Shown: positions 43,914 to 56,461, counted from the first letter of the stretch. The stretch is DNA of 64,000 nucleotides from Cercophora sp. LCS_1 (GCA_036250225.1 JAPZLL010000007.1:744001-808000), one strand, 5' to 3'. The notes: generated from the letters alone by a model not told the origin. Numbers and translations: made by a program.

Positions 43914-45441
43914 TCCAGCCAGCCCCAACAAGAAAAAAAAAAGGGTGTTTGTATTGGTGGAGTTTGGTATGAGATGGAAACTCTCCCTCTTCTTCCTTTT
44001 TTTTTTTTGTCTCTGTCTTGTCTTGCCTGTCATCGGTCTGATGATGGTGATGGCTTGGGAGTAAATGCATAGATACCTTGGCTGTTAGGTTATGAATCAT
44101 GATTTTTGATGATTTGGGTTTTTTGTTGTTTGCTTTTTGTCTTGTTTGGTTCATGTATGGGTCTGGGTCTGGATCTGACCGATTGGCTCAGGGATGGGGG
44201 TGAGGTTTGGGTACCTACTGACTGATACTAGACTTGGAATGATTGTTGATCGAGTATTACAATGAATTCCACTCCTTATTGACTTGGTGGCGCTCTTTAT
44301 GGTTGTGATCTTGGTGGTCATGACCTTGATGTCGATTCCCCTGATGATGCCTCTTGGTGATGACCCTTGCTGATGATGTCTCCGACGGTGATTCCCTTGC
44401 TCTTTATGGTCCTGATGATGCCCGTGATGTCGCTTGTGACGATACCCCTTGATAGTGCCCCTCGTACCTCCTCCAGTCCTGGTGTTTGGGAAAAGGGTGT
44501 GACCCCTTTTGTGGGTCTGTTACCTGGGAGACAGTCCCGACACTTATCATGGCTGTTGTACACATTTCTAGCCTTTTAATATCCATTTGTTTTTGTCCTT
44601 TACGCTAAAGACTAGAGATACCGCAACCTGGGAGGAGGCTCACCAGGCTCTCGGAATACTGCATCCCAACATATGTTTGGGTTCTTGTATCTCAGCACCA
44701 GGTCCCTGAAATCAAGAAGTCCCGAATGAAGAGGCATTTGAGAACAAACGAAACTGAAGCTATTCTGAATGTCTAAAAGTGGTTGCCGTACGCCTTCTTG
44801 CACATTGTCAGCCTCCTTCCGGTTGAGCTAAACCTACCAACCGGCGCTCATGTCATCACCAACTCCCGTTGCAATCTCAAGCAAAGCGTGCCTGTCCCTT
44901 ATCTTACCGGTGGTAGCCAGAAAGGTACGCATATTCACAATGGTCTGATGTCCTCGCACAATAGTAACAATTTGAATAGACAGCGAAGCGGGTCCGCGAC
45001 TTTTCGGTCCTCGATCTGGTAGGTCTACAAAATCCCACTTCTTGACCTGTGAGCTTCCGTTTCTTTCTTCTTTCTTAAGCCGATTCCCCAACCTCTGGAT
45101 CACGGATCCTTGTGCTGCCTGCAAGTATTTCTCTGTATTTCCCTCCAGCCCTTGTGTCCCTCCTATAGCCCTTTGGTTATTCTTGAGACGCCTTTCTATT
45201 TACAGAGGAATTTACAGAGGAAGGGTCGCACTTACTGACAATACCTTTCTTTCCTTTAAACAGACCTTTTTACTCTCTCCTCGGGTATGTCTCTTCATTT
45301 TACAAATAGCCTTTTATTTTTTATTTTTTATTTTTATTTTTATTTTTTAAAAAAAAATCCTTTGCGTTGCTTTACATTACTTTTCATATTGTGTACATTG
45401 TTTTCCTACAATCTCTCCCTACCACCTCCCTCCCGAGCGCG
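43914..45441. other. Convergent intergenic region, no gene seen
   Basis: Holds the 3' region of the His-rich Myb-like gene. A degenerate short repeat (variants of CCTGATGATGCC and TTGATGATG) covers about 44310-44450. An A/T-rich low-complexity run (TTTTTA repeats) lies at 45310-45357. No coding frame. Confidence 0.5.
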
Positions 45442-45759
45442 TCATCGCTCCTCCTCGTAGGAGCCGATAACTACCCACTCGTCTTTGTCAACCGCGTCCC
45501 AGTCACTTTCACTTTTCTCCTTTGCATCCTTATCGTCTTCCTCGATCATGTCTGTTCCGCTTTGCTGTTGCTGCTGTTCCTGTTGCTGCTCCTGCTGCTG
45601 TTGCTGTTGTAAAGCATTACGCTGACTGACACCCCAATCAAGTATGGTGACGAAAACGACGACGGCCGCCAGAATGGCGAAGTTGACGGTGACGAAGAAG
45701 ATCAAGAAGAGTTCCGGGTTCCCGCTGGCCCCGGCCCGAGTGGCGGTCCGAGTGGCCAT
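45442..45759 (-). CDS. Small single-pass membrane protein with candidate Atg8-interacting motif
   Basis: A 105-residue frame with a good ATG. A hydrophobic segment at about 17-41 (ELFLIFFVTVNFAILAAVVV) is followed by a Gln/Glu-rich run at 50-66 and a very acidic tail. The end reads DWDAVDKDEWVVIGSYEEER. The WVVI (95-98), preceded and followed by acids, fits the W-x-x-(L/I/V) Atg8-interacting (AIM/LIR) pattern. With a short N-terminus and a cytosolic acidic tail it could be a membrane-bound receptor or adaptor, but no family is recognised and the motif is short. The Gln run is low-complexity and may vary between strains. Confidence 0.62.
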   Translation of the reverse strand: MATRTATRAGASGNPELFLIFFVTVNFAILAAVVVFVTILDWGVSQRNALQQQQQQEQQQEQQQQQSGTDMIEEDDKDAKEKSESDWDAVDKDEWVVIGSYEEER

Positions 45760-48133
45760 GATGCAAGTGAGCCGGGCAGTATCGATCCGAGACTTTTGGG
45801 CGCTTGAGGTGGACTGTGTTGTGGACCGACAAGATGGGGGGTTGTTGTGTTGATGGGCTCGATGTTTCGGGTTCGTTTGGCGTCTTCTTGTGGACTTTTT
45901 TTTCGGGTTTGTTTTCTTGAAGGTGGTCTCGATGGTGTTACGGCTTTGTGGTTTTCTCTTTTCCGCAGGACTTTCTCTGGTTTTCTTCGGTGGTTTTCTT
46001 TTTGGTGGCGTTTTGTCCTGCTCTGTTTGCCCTTTCGGTGCGCAGGAATCGTCTTCTCCAGGGGGTTGAAGTCTAGTCTTGACTCCCTCTTGAGCTAACG
46101 AACTTGTTTTGCTCTTTGATCTTTGGGCGAGCTTTTTGTGGTTGTGATAAACTGAGCTCTAGTGTGACGAGGATTGAGTTGAAAAGGGACGATGAGTAGA
46201 GAGAAATTTTACGCTGGGAGTCACGTCTTAAGTTTTGTAGATGCTGCCCATTTGACTTTTTTCCGAGGACCTAGCAGGCAAATAAGTTTGAGTCTGACGA
46301 TGCAAACCTTGTGCGTTTTTAAACTCCTGCTTTCGTCGATGGACCGAAGCTCCGAAGTCTGATTTCATGACTTTGTAGATGTTCCACAGCCATATGCTAT
46401 TCAAACGACGGGCGTCTGCAACCACGCAGACTTTGGAAATCGTCCCCAATAATATTCACCACGATAAACAGCATGGGAAATCACATAAAAAACATCTTGT
46501 TTCAAGACACATCGCCTGTGGCGATAACCAGATTCGAAAAGTTTCCCTGGTTTGATGGTTTCAGCACTGGACCCGATAATGTTTCCCCGCCCGTGTTGCT
46601 CTCCGTCCATATCCCGAACCCGATGTTCATTTTCCTCCCAAGCTGAAATGTAACACGATCGAGCCTTCAAGCCCACATCTTTGAATCTCCAACTTAAACA
46701 CCCATCCCAAACCACCCGTGCTCCGACCCCCGACACAGCTTGCATTTTTTTTGAGTCAGACGAACGAAGAGACGTAACACATCCCTCAAAAAGCCAGCCA
46801 CCAACACAGCCCATCACCCTCGCGACATCTTGGAGAGATCGATATGTCTTTCAACAGCACAAACACAAGGCAGCTAACAATGTGTCAGGACCCATGATGT
46901 TAAAGGACATATCAGCCCAGAGACATTGCAAGGACAATAGCTGCACTTGCTCCGCAAGACCGCGAAACCCTGTTTCGGGCCCGTGGTCCAAGACTCCTCG
47001 ATCAATATCAACAACATAGACCGACTGGACCTTGACCAGATGAGGAGCTCGGTTGCAAGTGCTACGTGCGCAGCGACAGACGCATTAGGCTGAGGGGGGA
47101 CCTGACAGGGGTATCAATCTGCACGTAGCCCTGTTCCTCGAGAAAACGCCAGACCGACCGTCATGTCAATATAAATCGAGGGACCTTCAACCAGGGACCC
47201 GAAGCAGAGCATTTCGGTCTCGCGGTGGGATAGACCATACCGATCCCATATCGCTGTCAGTAAGGTATACAACTGATGCGCAATATCTTACGCCCAGATC
47301 ATTGTGTCGACAAGAAGAACATGGGAAAGAAAGAAAGAGGGATGCCAAAAGACCAAGAATCCGGCGGGGCTCCTCGCCTTTTATACACGCCTGCATCGAG
47401 CCAGTTCCGTCAACGCATCAGTGGCTGAAACTGTTGACCTCGGCCTGAAGGAGGATCGAATGATGGGAATTTCCAAACTTTATTCAACGTTTTCTTATCT
47501 GTGGCGTTTCATGCCCCGCACTACTTGTCGTCTGGTTCCCCATTGCCTGAAGCCCGGAATGCGTGAGTGTGTGCGAACATCCATTGTCAAGCAGAAACCC
47601 GACTTGGTCGCGTCACTGTTCCTTAGATTTCTACTACCCCGTGGAAAAACATGCGATGGCGTTGAGATTTCTAGTTGGGTCGCAAGCGGGTTAGAGGTGC
47701 TTGGGGACTTTTGATGCCTGTATACTTCAAGTGATGATGTCACGATTTGATCTCTGGATCGCTGGGTGAAATCATCGTTCTCTGTCCGGGTGTGTTGCGC
47801 CCAAGGGTTACCCAGTACAAAATGGCTTGCTGTTGAGTTCATCTTGCCATGGCCGATAACAAGAGCGCAAAACCGTCGTCTTCAGACCAAGCCCAGGTCA
47901 ATGTTGGCACCCTCACATAAAATCACATTCGCACACCACAAAAAATTGTTGCAAGAACTCATCTCTTCCTACTTGCAAGTATCCTTGCACTAGATACAAC
48001 CGCCCTGCAAGCGACATGAAAAAAGGTATCATTTCCCGACCCAGAACCAGATCCACTCATCCCAGTCAGAGCCAAAAGCTGTCCAACTATTCCTCACCAA
48101 ACCCCTTGGACCGGTCAAAAGCTCAAAAACATG

Positions 48134-48169
<36 letters not shown>

Positions 48170-48430
48170 GCCTTGGTGAGTATCCCATTACTCGGGATAT
48201 CTTGTTTCGACTCTCAAGAGCAAACCCATCATAATACATGCATGCATAGGGTGTGGTATATACGCATTCCGCCCACGGGTGATGTGAGTAAAAAGAGTAA
48301 AAAAAAAGCACTTCGGTATCCGCGCCAGGCCTTCCTTGCCAACCCATATCCTCAAAGCCAAATCCCAGTCCCAACCAGACAGAACCCAAGATTACCCCGA
48401 GAATAAGACAAGAGAAAATAAACAGCCAAA
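45760..48430. other. Intergenic region, 2.7 kb, with long poly(A)
   Basis: Next to the small membrane-protein gene the sequence is pyrimidine-rich on one strand (leader-like). 46200-48000 shows only random frames. A 35-A tract at 48134-48168 is noted separately. Confidence 0.5.
48134..48168 (+). repeat. Homopolymer tract of 35 A
   Basis: Uninterrupted A run. It could be the tail of a retroposed sequence, but no A/B boxes, ORF or target-site duplication were recognised next to it. Length may be unreliable in assemblies. Confidence 0.85.
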
Positions 48431-50887
48431 TCATACCCGGGATCCGTTTACCCTTGCCCGGTCCCGTTCTCTGTCCCGGTCTCGATCTCTGTCTCTTTCT
48501 CTGTCGCCGCCGCCCCTTCCCCCCCCTCCTCTGTCACGTTCCCTCTCCCGATCACCCCGGTCGCGGTCACGGTCCCGTTCTCTCTCCCGGTCTCTTTCTG
48601 GGGCCTTAGCACCACCGCCGGGCGCCTCGATCGAAGGCTTCCAGGCCACGTTCTCCCTGTCTGCCCAGCGTTTCAACACCTCCAAACTCCTGTCGATCAC
48701 TTCGTCGACTTTCATCCAGCCCCCTAGCATGGCTTTGAGCTTGGGGTTGTCGATGCCGTCGCTGACCGTCTGCGCTTCCTGCCACGCCGGAACCCTCCTT
48801 TTCTCAAACTGTACCCACAACGCGAATTGCTTTGGGTCAGGTGCCTCGAGAGAGGTAAAGGCGACATTGATGCACTCTAGAAACACGCCGTAGAGCTGGC
48901 ACGCGAGCGCATACAGTGGCCTGGTCTTGTATGCCCTCTTCTTGAGCTCGCGAAAATGTGGGTCTAGGCTGTACCACAAGTTAATGTCGGGCGTCTTTTT
49001 CTCCAGCAGGCGGAACAACGAGTGTGCGTTGAACGAGGCCATGTACGCAAGCAACATTTCAATGTGTAAGATCATCGCCTTGCGCTCGTCCGTATTCCTT
49101 CTAGTTATGTCGTCGCGCTGGTGCTTGAGGCTGCTGCCGAGCACACGCATCTTGTCGAATTTGGTGCGGAGCGCATCCACGGCAGCCCGATCCTGGGGCG
49201 AAATATCCGCTGTCTGGGCGCGGGCCGCGCGGGTGGGTTCTACCGAATCCGAGCGGGTTGGGGGGCGATCTCCTGGGGTAAGATTAGTGGAGTTGCCGGG
49301 TGTTCCTTGGGACTGGCTTGACGTCACGCGCGACATGGCCGTGGCGCTCTGCTTGAGGGGAGTCGAGGGCGATGGGCCCATGGGCCTCGCAATGACCGAG
49401 TCGGCCGCTGATTTGGGCCGTTTGGATGCGATGCTCTCAGGGGGTGCGTCGTCAAGGAGACGAGGCCGTTTCCTGGCCGGCGGCGGTGTGTCTTCGACAC
49501 TCATGGAGCGCTCTTTTTTGAGTGCGTCCTTTGCTGCTTTGGAAGGGAGACTCAACAGTTCCTTGGCCCGTTTTGCCATCGGCTTCTTAAGCTTGATAGT
49601 GACAATCCTGGATGGCGATTGGCCTCGGGCATCCTCTTCCTCGGCTGGCTGTGTGCTGGTTTTGGGTTTGCGTGCGCTGCTGGGTGACTCGGGTGTTTTG
49701 ATGCTGTCAAGACTGAAGTCGCCCTTGGGCGGTGTTGTCTTGTGTTTGAGACGTAGCAGTTCTGCCTCTACTACCGCGGGCAGCGTGGGAGAAAGAAGCT
49801 GAGGTATTTGCAGGGACGCTTTCGGCTTCTTTGTCCCGTCCGTCTTCTGCGCTTTCGCAGGCATTTTGTCTGCCGTCTTCTTCTTTCCTGTTTCCATCTC
49901 CTGCAAGTCTGCCATGAGCGAGGGATGGAGAGGCGACAATAACTGTGGCACCGCGGCCTTGGAGGCTTCTGGCTTCCGAGGTGTTGATCGTCCACTGTCT
50001 GAGCGCGGCCTCGTTCCGTTCACCTGGATTGTCGAGCGTGGGGATGCAGTATTTTCTCGGTCTTTCTCTCGATCCGTCACCCCTGGCGGGAGCCCATTTA
50101 CCGTGGGATGCAGCGAGTCTCTTGTGCTCTTGTGCGGCCTCTCCTCTCGGCTTCGGGGTGTCTCGGTTTTGGCAGAACGGGCGGGCTCGGCTTTCGTGGT
50201 CATCGTCTCGCTTTTGATCCGCTTCTGTGGAGGGGCAGTCACGTCGGCGTCCGCATTGCGCTTCCGGCTCTCGGGTTCGAGCTGGGGCTTTTGTTGGGAG
50301 TTCTTGCTTCTGTGCGAATCCAAGTCAGCCTCCGGGCCGAGGGGCGAAGCTGAAGGCGTTCCGCCTACAACCTTATTGGGCGCATACCTCTCTCCGTTCA
50401 ATTGCGGCCGTGGCCTGTCGGCCCTTGAGTTTTCTGACCGAGAATCGAGTTTCTCAACCCCCTTGGTATCCTCCTTCTTCTCGTCCTCTTTTGCTCGGGA
50501 CGCTGCTGTAGTGCCGTTTGGCTTTGCCTCGGGCTTGGGTGGGGCGCTCTCGGTTGGCGACACCGGGGAGTTTTTTTTTTTCTGATAGTCCTTGATGGAG
50601 AGCTTCTTCTTGACTTCGCCCTTGGCCAACTCCTTGACCGGCATCGGGGCTGCCGGCTTCTCCTCCTCGCAGATGTCGTACGACGGTCGCGCGATCAGAA
50701 TTCCGCGATCCGCGTCCGACACAAACGTCATGTATTGAAGCGCCTGGCTCTTTCCTTCAAACCAGAACCCCGACGGCTTGGGGTACCTGCGATCGAGCGA
50801 CAGCGAGAGGTGGTGTGGGTGGGCTGGGAGGATGCGCTGGGCCACTTTGTCTATGCTCTTCGCCGCTCCATCCATCGTTTCTTTCAT
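48431..50887 (-). CDS. Large charged nuclear protein, possibly Ebp1/AFF-like
   Basis: Single exon, 818 residues, ATG at 50887. The N-terminal 90 residues are conserved-looking (LSLDRRYPKPSGFWFEGKSQALQYM, RGILIARPSYDICEEE). A Lys-rich KKKLSIKDYQKKK follows near 95-105, then a long disordered Ser/Pro/Lys-rich middle. A helical C-terminal domain at about 580-770 contains LRTKFDKM, LHIEMLLAYMASFNAHSLF, and YALACQLYGVFLECINVAF. The last 50 residues are Arg/Asp repeats (ERDRDRDR). The order of a disordered basic scaffold and a C-terminal helical domain recalls the AFF/Ebp1 scaffold of super-elongation complexes. That is resemblance, not proof. The RD-rich tail suggests nuclear speckle or RNA association. 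Confidence 0.72.
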   Translation of the reverse strand: MKETMDGAAKSIDKVAQRILPAHPHHLSLSLDRRYPKPSGFWFEGKSQALQYMTFVSDADRGILIARPSYDICEEEKPAAPMPVKELAKGEVKKKLSIKDYQKKKNSPVSPTESAPPKPEAKPNGTTAASRAKEDEKKEDTKGVEKLDSRSENSRADRPRPQLNGERYAPNKVVGGTPSASPLGPEADLDSHRSKNSQQKPQLEPESRKRNADADVTAPPQKRIKSETMTTKAEPARSAKTETPRSREERPHKSTRDSLHPTVNGLPPGVTDREKDRENTASPRSTIQVNGTRPRSDSGRSTPRKPEASKAAVPQLLSPLHPSLMADLQEMETGKKKTADKMPAKAQKTDGTKKPKASLQIPQLLSPTLPAVVEAELLRLKHKTTPPKGDFSLDSIKTPESPSSARKPKTSTQPAEEEDARGQSPSRIVTIKLKKPMAKRAKELLSLPSKAAKDALKKERSMSVEDTPPPARKRPRLLDDAPPESIASKRPKSAADSVIARPMGPSPSTPLKQSATAMSRVTSSQSQGTPGNSTNLTPGDRPPTRSDSVEPTRAARAQTADISPQDRAAVDALRTKFDKMRVLGSSLKHQRDDITRRNTDERKAMILHIEMLLAYMASFNAHSLFRLLEKKTPDINLWYSLDPHFRELKKRAYKTRPLYALACQLYGVFLECINVAFTSLEAPDPKQFALWVQFEKRRVPAWQEAQTVSDGIDNPKLKAMLGGWMKVDEVIDRSLEVLKRWADRENVAWKPSIEAPGGGAKAPERDRERERDRDRDRGDRERERDRGGGGRGGGDRERDRDRDRDRERDRARVNGSRV

Positions 50888-52890
50888 TGCTGCTGAGACA
50901 TCGGATAGGACAAAGGGTGCGCTTGGGTCCGGTGCAAACGGTGAGTGACGTGCCGGGGCCCGGCAACACGCGAGCTACAAAGTCGGAGCCCGCAAGCAAA
51001 CAACGGTCGGAGCGAGGCGCGCGGATGCCGGCGTCGTGGCGCTTTTTTCCGTTCGCGATCAACGTGATACCGTCTATTTCGGCGGCAAGGCGCGCAATTG
51101 TGCTGCAAAATTCGCGGGTCAGCGTCTAGTCGGTTGGCAAAAGAATTCACGCCATTCCATTGTCGCTGCGGCGGGAGCCGGCAGTCTCAGTTGCTTGCGG
51201 GGCAATTGGCACGGCCAAAACAAACCGAGACAGAAAAAGTGCTACTCACCAATCCTGCAATCCGGGTTGCGCCCGCAAACCGTGGTAAGGCAAGCAAGCT
51301 GGAAGCTACCTGCCAACAGGGTTCCAGCAGCACCACTGTGTATCGCAAAGTCGAAATGGCGGGGAAAACAACCCGTGTCGTGCCCGCCTTGCGAATGCTG
51401 GCTTTGCTCGCTCGTTTGGCGTCTTGATCGTCTAGATGCGTCTCCCAACCTCCAAGCAGCAACCTTTATCTTTGCGGAGGAGACGCGAGAACATCTCTCG
51501 GGCACGACTTGTCGATCGTGGCGCGGGCGATGGATTGTCGACGTGCGATGGCAGCTGGCTTCGAAATTGGCGATTCAGATGCTGTCGTCGAATGTTGCGG
51601 GGATCTGACAGAGCCGCCGCGAGCTGACGGAGGTTGCAGGATCGGAGGGTGGTGATGTGCAGTCGGTTGTCGGACTGGTGTGGTATGGAACCGTGTGGTG
51701 TGCTGTAGTGCTGGGGCAGGGTGCCGAGGGTGGGATTGCCGGGCGCGCGACGAAAGAGTGGAGAGCGGCCGGGCCACCAGTTGCAGGAGTCCTTGGAGGC
51801 GCTCCCGAACCGCGAAGTGGCCCCACTCTGCAGTTTAACCCTAACCCGTTCCTGGACCTGTGGATGTCCTCAAGACGTTTGACAGGTTGACCATTTACGA
51901 TTGAGCTTGCGGTTCGTATTCTATACTTCCGTTGCACCCTATTGTTACGTCCTATATGCTACTATTGTCCATGTTCGCCCTGCGATAGGTTGTGAGTTTG
52001 AAGAGGCGGATGTAACAATCAACAAGGACAATTTTGAGATCGTCGCTTTTCATTCTTCCGCGCCTTCTTCAACTACTTTCTGCCCGGGGCTTGGGTGCTT
52101 CCAGCCAAAACGCTATCATTCAGTTGGGCAGCATTCAGGTTTGGGCGCTGAAGCCATCTCGATTTCCAGACCTGCCAGCTTCCAGGTTTCGCTGAATTGT
52201 CAACGGAAACCAAATCTTCATCACACGATCAACCTGCCCATGCTAACAGCTCGGCCAAGCCCCACACGACTGTCAAAGCCCTTCTTTTTCCCATCTTGTT
52301 TCACCTTTCCCAGTTATCGCAAGGTTGTATCATCAATTGTGCTTCCTCCCAAAACGCAGCTGTCACTTCTCAATCGTCATCCCATCGACGATGGATACCC
52401 GCTTTGCACCCCGCCAACACGCCGTGTGGGATGCGTGCCGGAGGCAGGGTAACCTTGCTGAAGCCAGCTCGCCGGGCAAACTTTATTCGCCCAGATCCTG
52501 GACGTTTGGTGGGACCAGCCGGAACTGCCTTGCCTACGAGACTTCACCTGACCAACTTCACCCACGGCGCACATTTGTGCTGGACGGCCAGCCCGCACTT
52601 TTGAGCACTCAAAGTCAAGGTTTCCCCCAGTCGGTGCCTAACACATTGATTCTTCAACGCCAAAAATGCCACCGAACGCTCTTGCGCTCACGGTATCGCT
52701 AAACTTACAAACCAACGCCCAGACCTAAACCGAATGGTATTTACATACACCAACATCTCTTGACAAGTATGTCACGAGCAACCAATATCAGTCGCATGTC
52801 AAGGTCCCTCAGCCCCAGCAATCTTCACAATAACCGTCAGTGCCCCGCCCAAGACCCCTCCCGCATGGCGGTTCAACCCACAAAATCACG
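50888..52890. other. Intergenic region, 2 kb, no gene seen
   Basis: Upstream of the charged protein gene and downstream of the coiled-coil gene. A minus-strand frame around 51466-51777 has Arg/Ser/His composition reminiscent of a mitochondrial presequence but no ATG and no continuation. Nothing is called. Confidence 0.45.
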
Positions 52891-55415
52891 TCAATAGTCG
52901 TGGTTTCCATTCGCCGTCCTGTTCAGACCGTTGGAAACACCATTCACAAGTCCATTGGAAATCCCGTTGGCGGTCCCATTGAGATGGTGGTCGTGCTCCA
53001 AGCGTTGTCTCTTAGCGGGACGGTCGGCCCTGACCGGTTTGGTCATCAACGTGTCGACAATGTCCCCGATGTCGCGGCCGTTAATATCGCCCTCCTGCTT
53101 CAACGTCTGCAAGGTTTCTTCAATATCGGCCAGCCTCTTCTTAGACTCTTGCAGGTCTGAGCGAATCGTGCCAGGGGTGGGGTATATCGTTTCCAACTGT
53201 CCCAAGATGGCTTTTGCGAGTTCTTCCGTCCTCAGGTTCTCGTGCCGGCTGTTGAGGGCACTCATTTGGTGCTTGAGACTATCGAAATACTCGGATTTCT
53301 GGGCGATCAACGCCTGGAGGGCAGCGATCTCTTGCTGAGCCTGAGTCGAGTCGGCCTGGACCTTGTGAAACGCCAATTTGAGAGCCTCAACCACTTGCAT
53401 GGGGGGCAGATCACCCTTCAGTAAGTAACCAGCATTGGCCTCTGCGCTGACCAATGAGTCGAGTCGAGCGTGGTCAGACGCCGCCTGCTCTTCAAGGGAG
53501 GCAACCTGGTCACTGAGCTTGCTGACATGACCACCGTAGGAAGCTGTCTGCTCTTCTACAGCAGCGACACGTGTCTTCAGCGCGTTGATCCCGGTGCTGT
53601 CCGAGGCCCTCTGTTGCTCGAGATCCTGGACTCGCTGCCCGACACCTTCAACAAGCTGCTTGGTATGCAGGGCCTTGGTATCCACCACTCCTCCTAATAT
53701 GTCCACCATTCTCTTGAGCTTATCATTCAAGAAATCCTGGATGGCCTTATCTACGTGAGGGGTTGCAGCTCCTGCTGCTGGCTGGCCCGCGGGGCTGGGA
53801 CTCAAGGTTGGTATCCTCTGCGGTGGTGCCGGCGACTGTTGCGGTGGCATGCGTGCCAGCTTCTCCAGCTCAGACCGCACACTCTCGACCTTGTTCTTCA
53901 TGTCTGGGAACTCGAACGAAACAAGATCAGCGATCTCATCCCAGATCGCCATGTCGATATTTCCCAGTTGGATGGCATGGTCCGACACGCTCTTTTCGCA
54001 CTTCTCCAGCCGTTGATCGTGGGTAGTAACGACAATGCGAGCGTCTGCGACCTGCTGCCTCAGTTGATTCAGAGATTTGTCGATTGTGTCCGCCAAGTTA
54101 GACAGCTCAGAGCGCAGAGATCCGATTTCCTTTCGGAGGGAGTCGATACCCTCAGCAGAAACTTTCGTCTTTTCGCCCATTGCAGAGTGCGCTGCTTCAA
54201 GCGTCCTCTTGGTTTCCTTCTCAAGGTTTGATATCGCCATCTCTGACTCCTTCTTTGACTTCCCTTCTGAGATCGAGAGTGCTGCTTGCAGCTCTTGCCT
54301 TATCTTCTCCTCATGATTTGACAGCGCTGCTGCTAACTCTTTTTTGGATTCCTCTTTTTGTTGCAGGAGGCGTGACTCAAAGCTAGCCTCCATTTCCTTG
54401 CGCAGTTGCTGCAGCTGGAGTTGGAACGCTTCACGTTGTTGCCCGAGGCTGTCTTTTGACAATTTTGTGTCGAGTTCTTCAGCAATGTCTGTGATTGCGC
54501 CCTGCAAGGTTTGAGCATCCTTCTGGAGCTCATCTTGCCTTTTCTTCATGTCCTCATTCACTTTAGTCCACTGGTCGAGATGTTCGGCGAAGCGCTTTTC
54601 GAGATTTGTGATCTTGCCATCAAAGTCCTTGTCTGTGGGCTGCGGCAACGCAAGCTCAGGGCGGCTGTGAAAATTGGCGCCCAGTAAGAGCTTCCCGGTT
54701 TGCTTGACTAGGTCTTCCCGCAAGGCCAACAATCTTATTTTGATCTCGGCCTCCCTTCTCTCAAGGTCTTTGCGAGTTTTCTCATCACGAGCCCTTTGCT
54801 TGTTTTGCATCTCGGGGATTGAGGGGAATTCCGCATGTTTAGGCTTAGTTTTCTCGTATTCGATTTGTCGATTGGCTACTGCTTTCTCCAATTGCTCTTT
54901 TCTCTGGGCCACAATTGAGAGCTGCACATAGAGACTCTCGGCCTCCTGTAAGTAGGATGCAAGTGCCCTGCTAACGCCATCGGCGATGCTGTAGCCATCA
55001 ACATTGTGCGGACTAGCCAATAAGGGTGCTATCACAAGACGCGTCGGTTAGTTATATGACGATTAACTTTAGGGTGGAGAGCGCCACATCATGGCTGAAC
55101 CAAGTACTTACAAGCTTTGGCGACATGGTCCGACCTTGCAGTGCTGATGGGATTCGGTCTAGAGTCATGACCTGTGTATCCAGGGCGATCACGATCCCTA
55201 GAACTCTCAAGGTCCTTACCCCTTTCACGGTCGTAGTCACGGTTACGCTCTCGCTCCCCCCGCTCTCCTCGCTCTCCTCGCTCTCCTCGATCCCGACGCT
55301 CTCGATCGTCCTTGTATGAATCGGGGGCGCTACGTCCAAATTCTCGGTTTCGATAGCCATGGGAGTCGGAGGGTCGGCGATCGTCCCGGTCGGGACGGCG
55401 CGAATATGCCGACAT
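52891..55415 (-). CDS. Long coiled-coil protein, function unknown
   Basis: Exons 55112-55415 and 52891-55028 give 813 residues; the intron is GTAAGT...ACTAAC...GATAG in phase 1. The first 100 residues are RD/RGE-rich with a GERGERGERGER repeat. From about 130 to 480 there is near-continuous heptad coiled coil (EEL, KEMEASFESRLLQQKEE). A Pro-rich break near 500 (PPQQSPAPPQRIP) and a second coiled coil to about 760 follow. The end has PAKRQRLEHDHH (NLS-like) and repeated NG-I/V-S-N-G-L units. No enzymatic domain is present. It is probably a nuclear structural or scaffold protein; no family is recognised. Divergent from RVB2 across 1 kb. Confidence 0.78.
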
Positions 55416-56461
55416 TATGGGACTTTGCCTTGCGCAAGCGCAAGCGCAAACTCAAGACTGGTCCTCAGCCAGGTGCGATAACGATCGCTACCATGTGGAA
55501 GGCGTGATGCCGCACGGTGAAGGTCGAGGAGCTTCCCAGTTACAATCCAAGACCAATGGCGAGATCAAGCGGGGAAGGCACAACCACACAAAGCTCTGAT
55601 CGCCCACAGGTATAAGCGCTCGTACGCAGAATTCCGACTTTGGCTTGCACAGTGGATTGATGTCGCTTTTTTGCTCGGAATGCGCACGCGCGCGATCGGG
55701 GAGATTTCGTGTCGGTACAGACCCTGGAGAGTGGTCCCTGTCAGAACCAGAAAGCTTGGTGGTATTGTAGTCCCGCGGTCGGCAATGCGCGCTGGGGGCG
55801 AGGTTAGACGGCTAGAAAAAATTCCGCGCTTAGGTTGGTGGGGGGTGAGGGTGATTGATTCTTCAAAGACTTGTTGCTGGAGTTGCTCGGCGCAAACGAA
55901 TTTATGGGAATGCTGCAGGAGGAGAAATTGGCCGACCGGGAATTTGTAGTTCCCCCGGAATTCAGTAAACGAGTTTTATCGAAGAAGAAGAAAGCTACTT
56001 TCAGCTAAGCATGCCGGCCTGGTCGATTTTGTGCAATGATTTGGTCGGGCAGCGACTGCCAAATGACTAGCGCGTCCCAAACCTGGCTCGTTCTTGACGT
56101 CCCCCGGTCGTCAAAGGCAAGGGAAGTGGGGGATATTAAGATTGGCTAGCCCGCTTGAGCTTGGCCTGCGCTAGCGCAAGCCAGCAGCTGATTGCCTAAC
56201 CCAATCGGACTGCATGTTTCATGCAGCGAGACCGGTTGTTGTGACCACCACCTTCCGCCCCTGTCGAGAGGTGGAGTGGACATTGACCACCAGCCACAGT
56301 GGCGCACCACTGATTCAATCGGCTCAGGCAGGTTCAAGCTCGTCTGGTGCGCTCACAGAGATCGTGGCTCTGGCTCAACTTTCTCAGCCTTGTGAAACAG
56401 AACGTTCGTGTTCGTCCCCAAAACACAACCGTCCACACAATAGCATTCGACGCCGCGCAAA
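55416..56461. other. Divergent promoter region (coiled-coil / RVB2)
   Basis: About 1 kb. Contains GCGCAAGCGCAAGCGCAAAC at 55431-55450, a short tandem GCGCAA repeat just upstream of the coiled-coil gene start. No frame of interest. The 56400-56461 part is the likely RVB2 leader. Confidence 0.5.

Noticed and set aside
48131..48434. Lys- and Phe-run frames around the 35-A tract
   Set aside because: Translations of a homopolymer; no other coding signal.
51466..51777. Possible mitochondrial presequence (RFHTTPV) on the minus strand
   Set aside because: No ATG in frame and no mature protein continues from it on any plausible splice.
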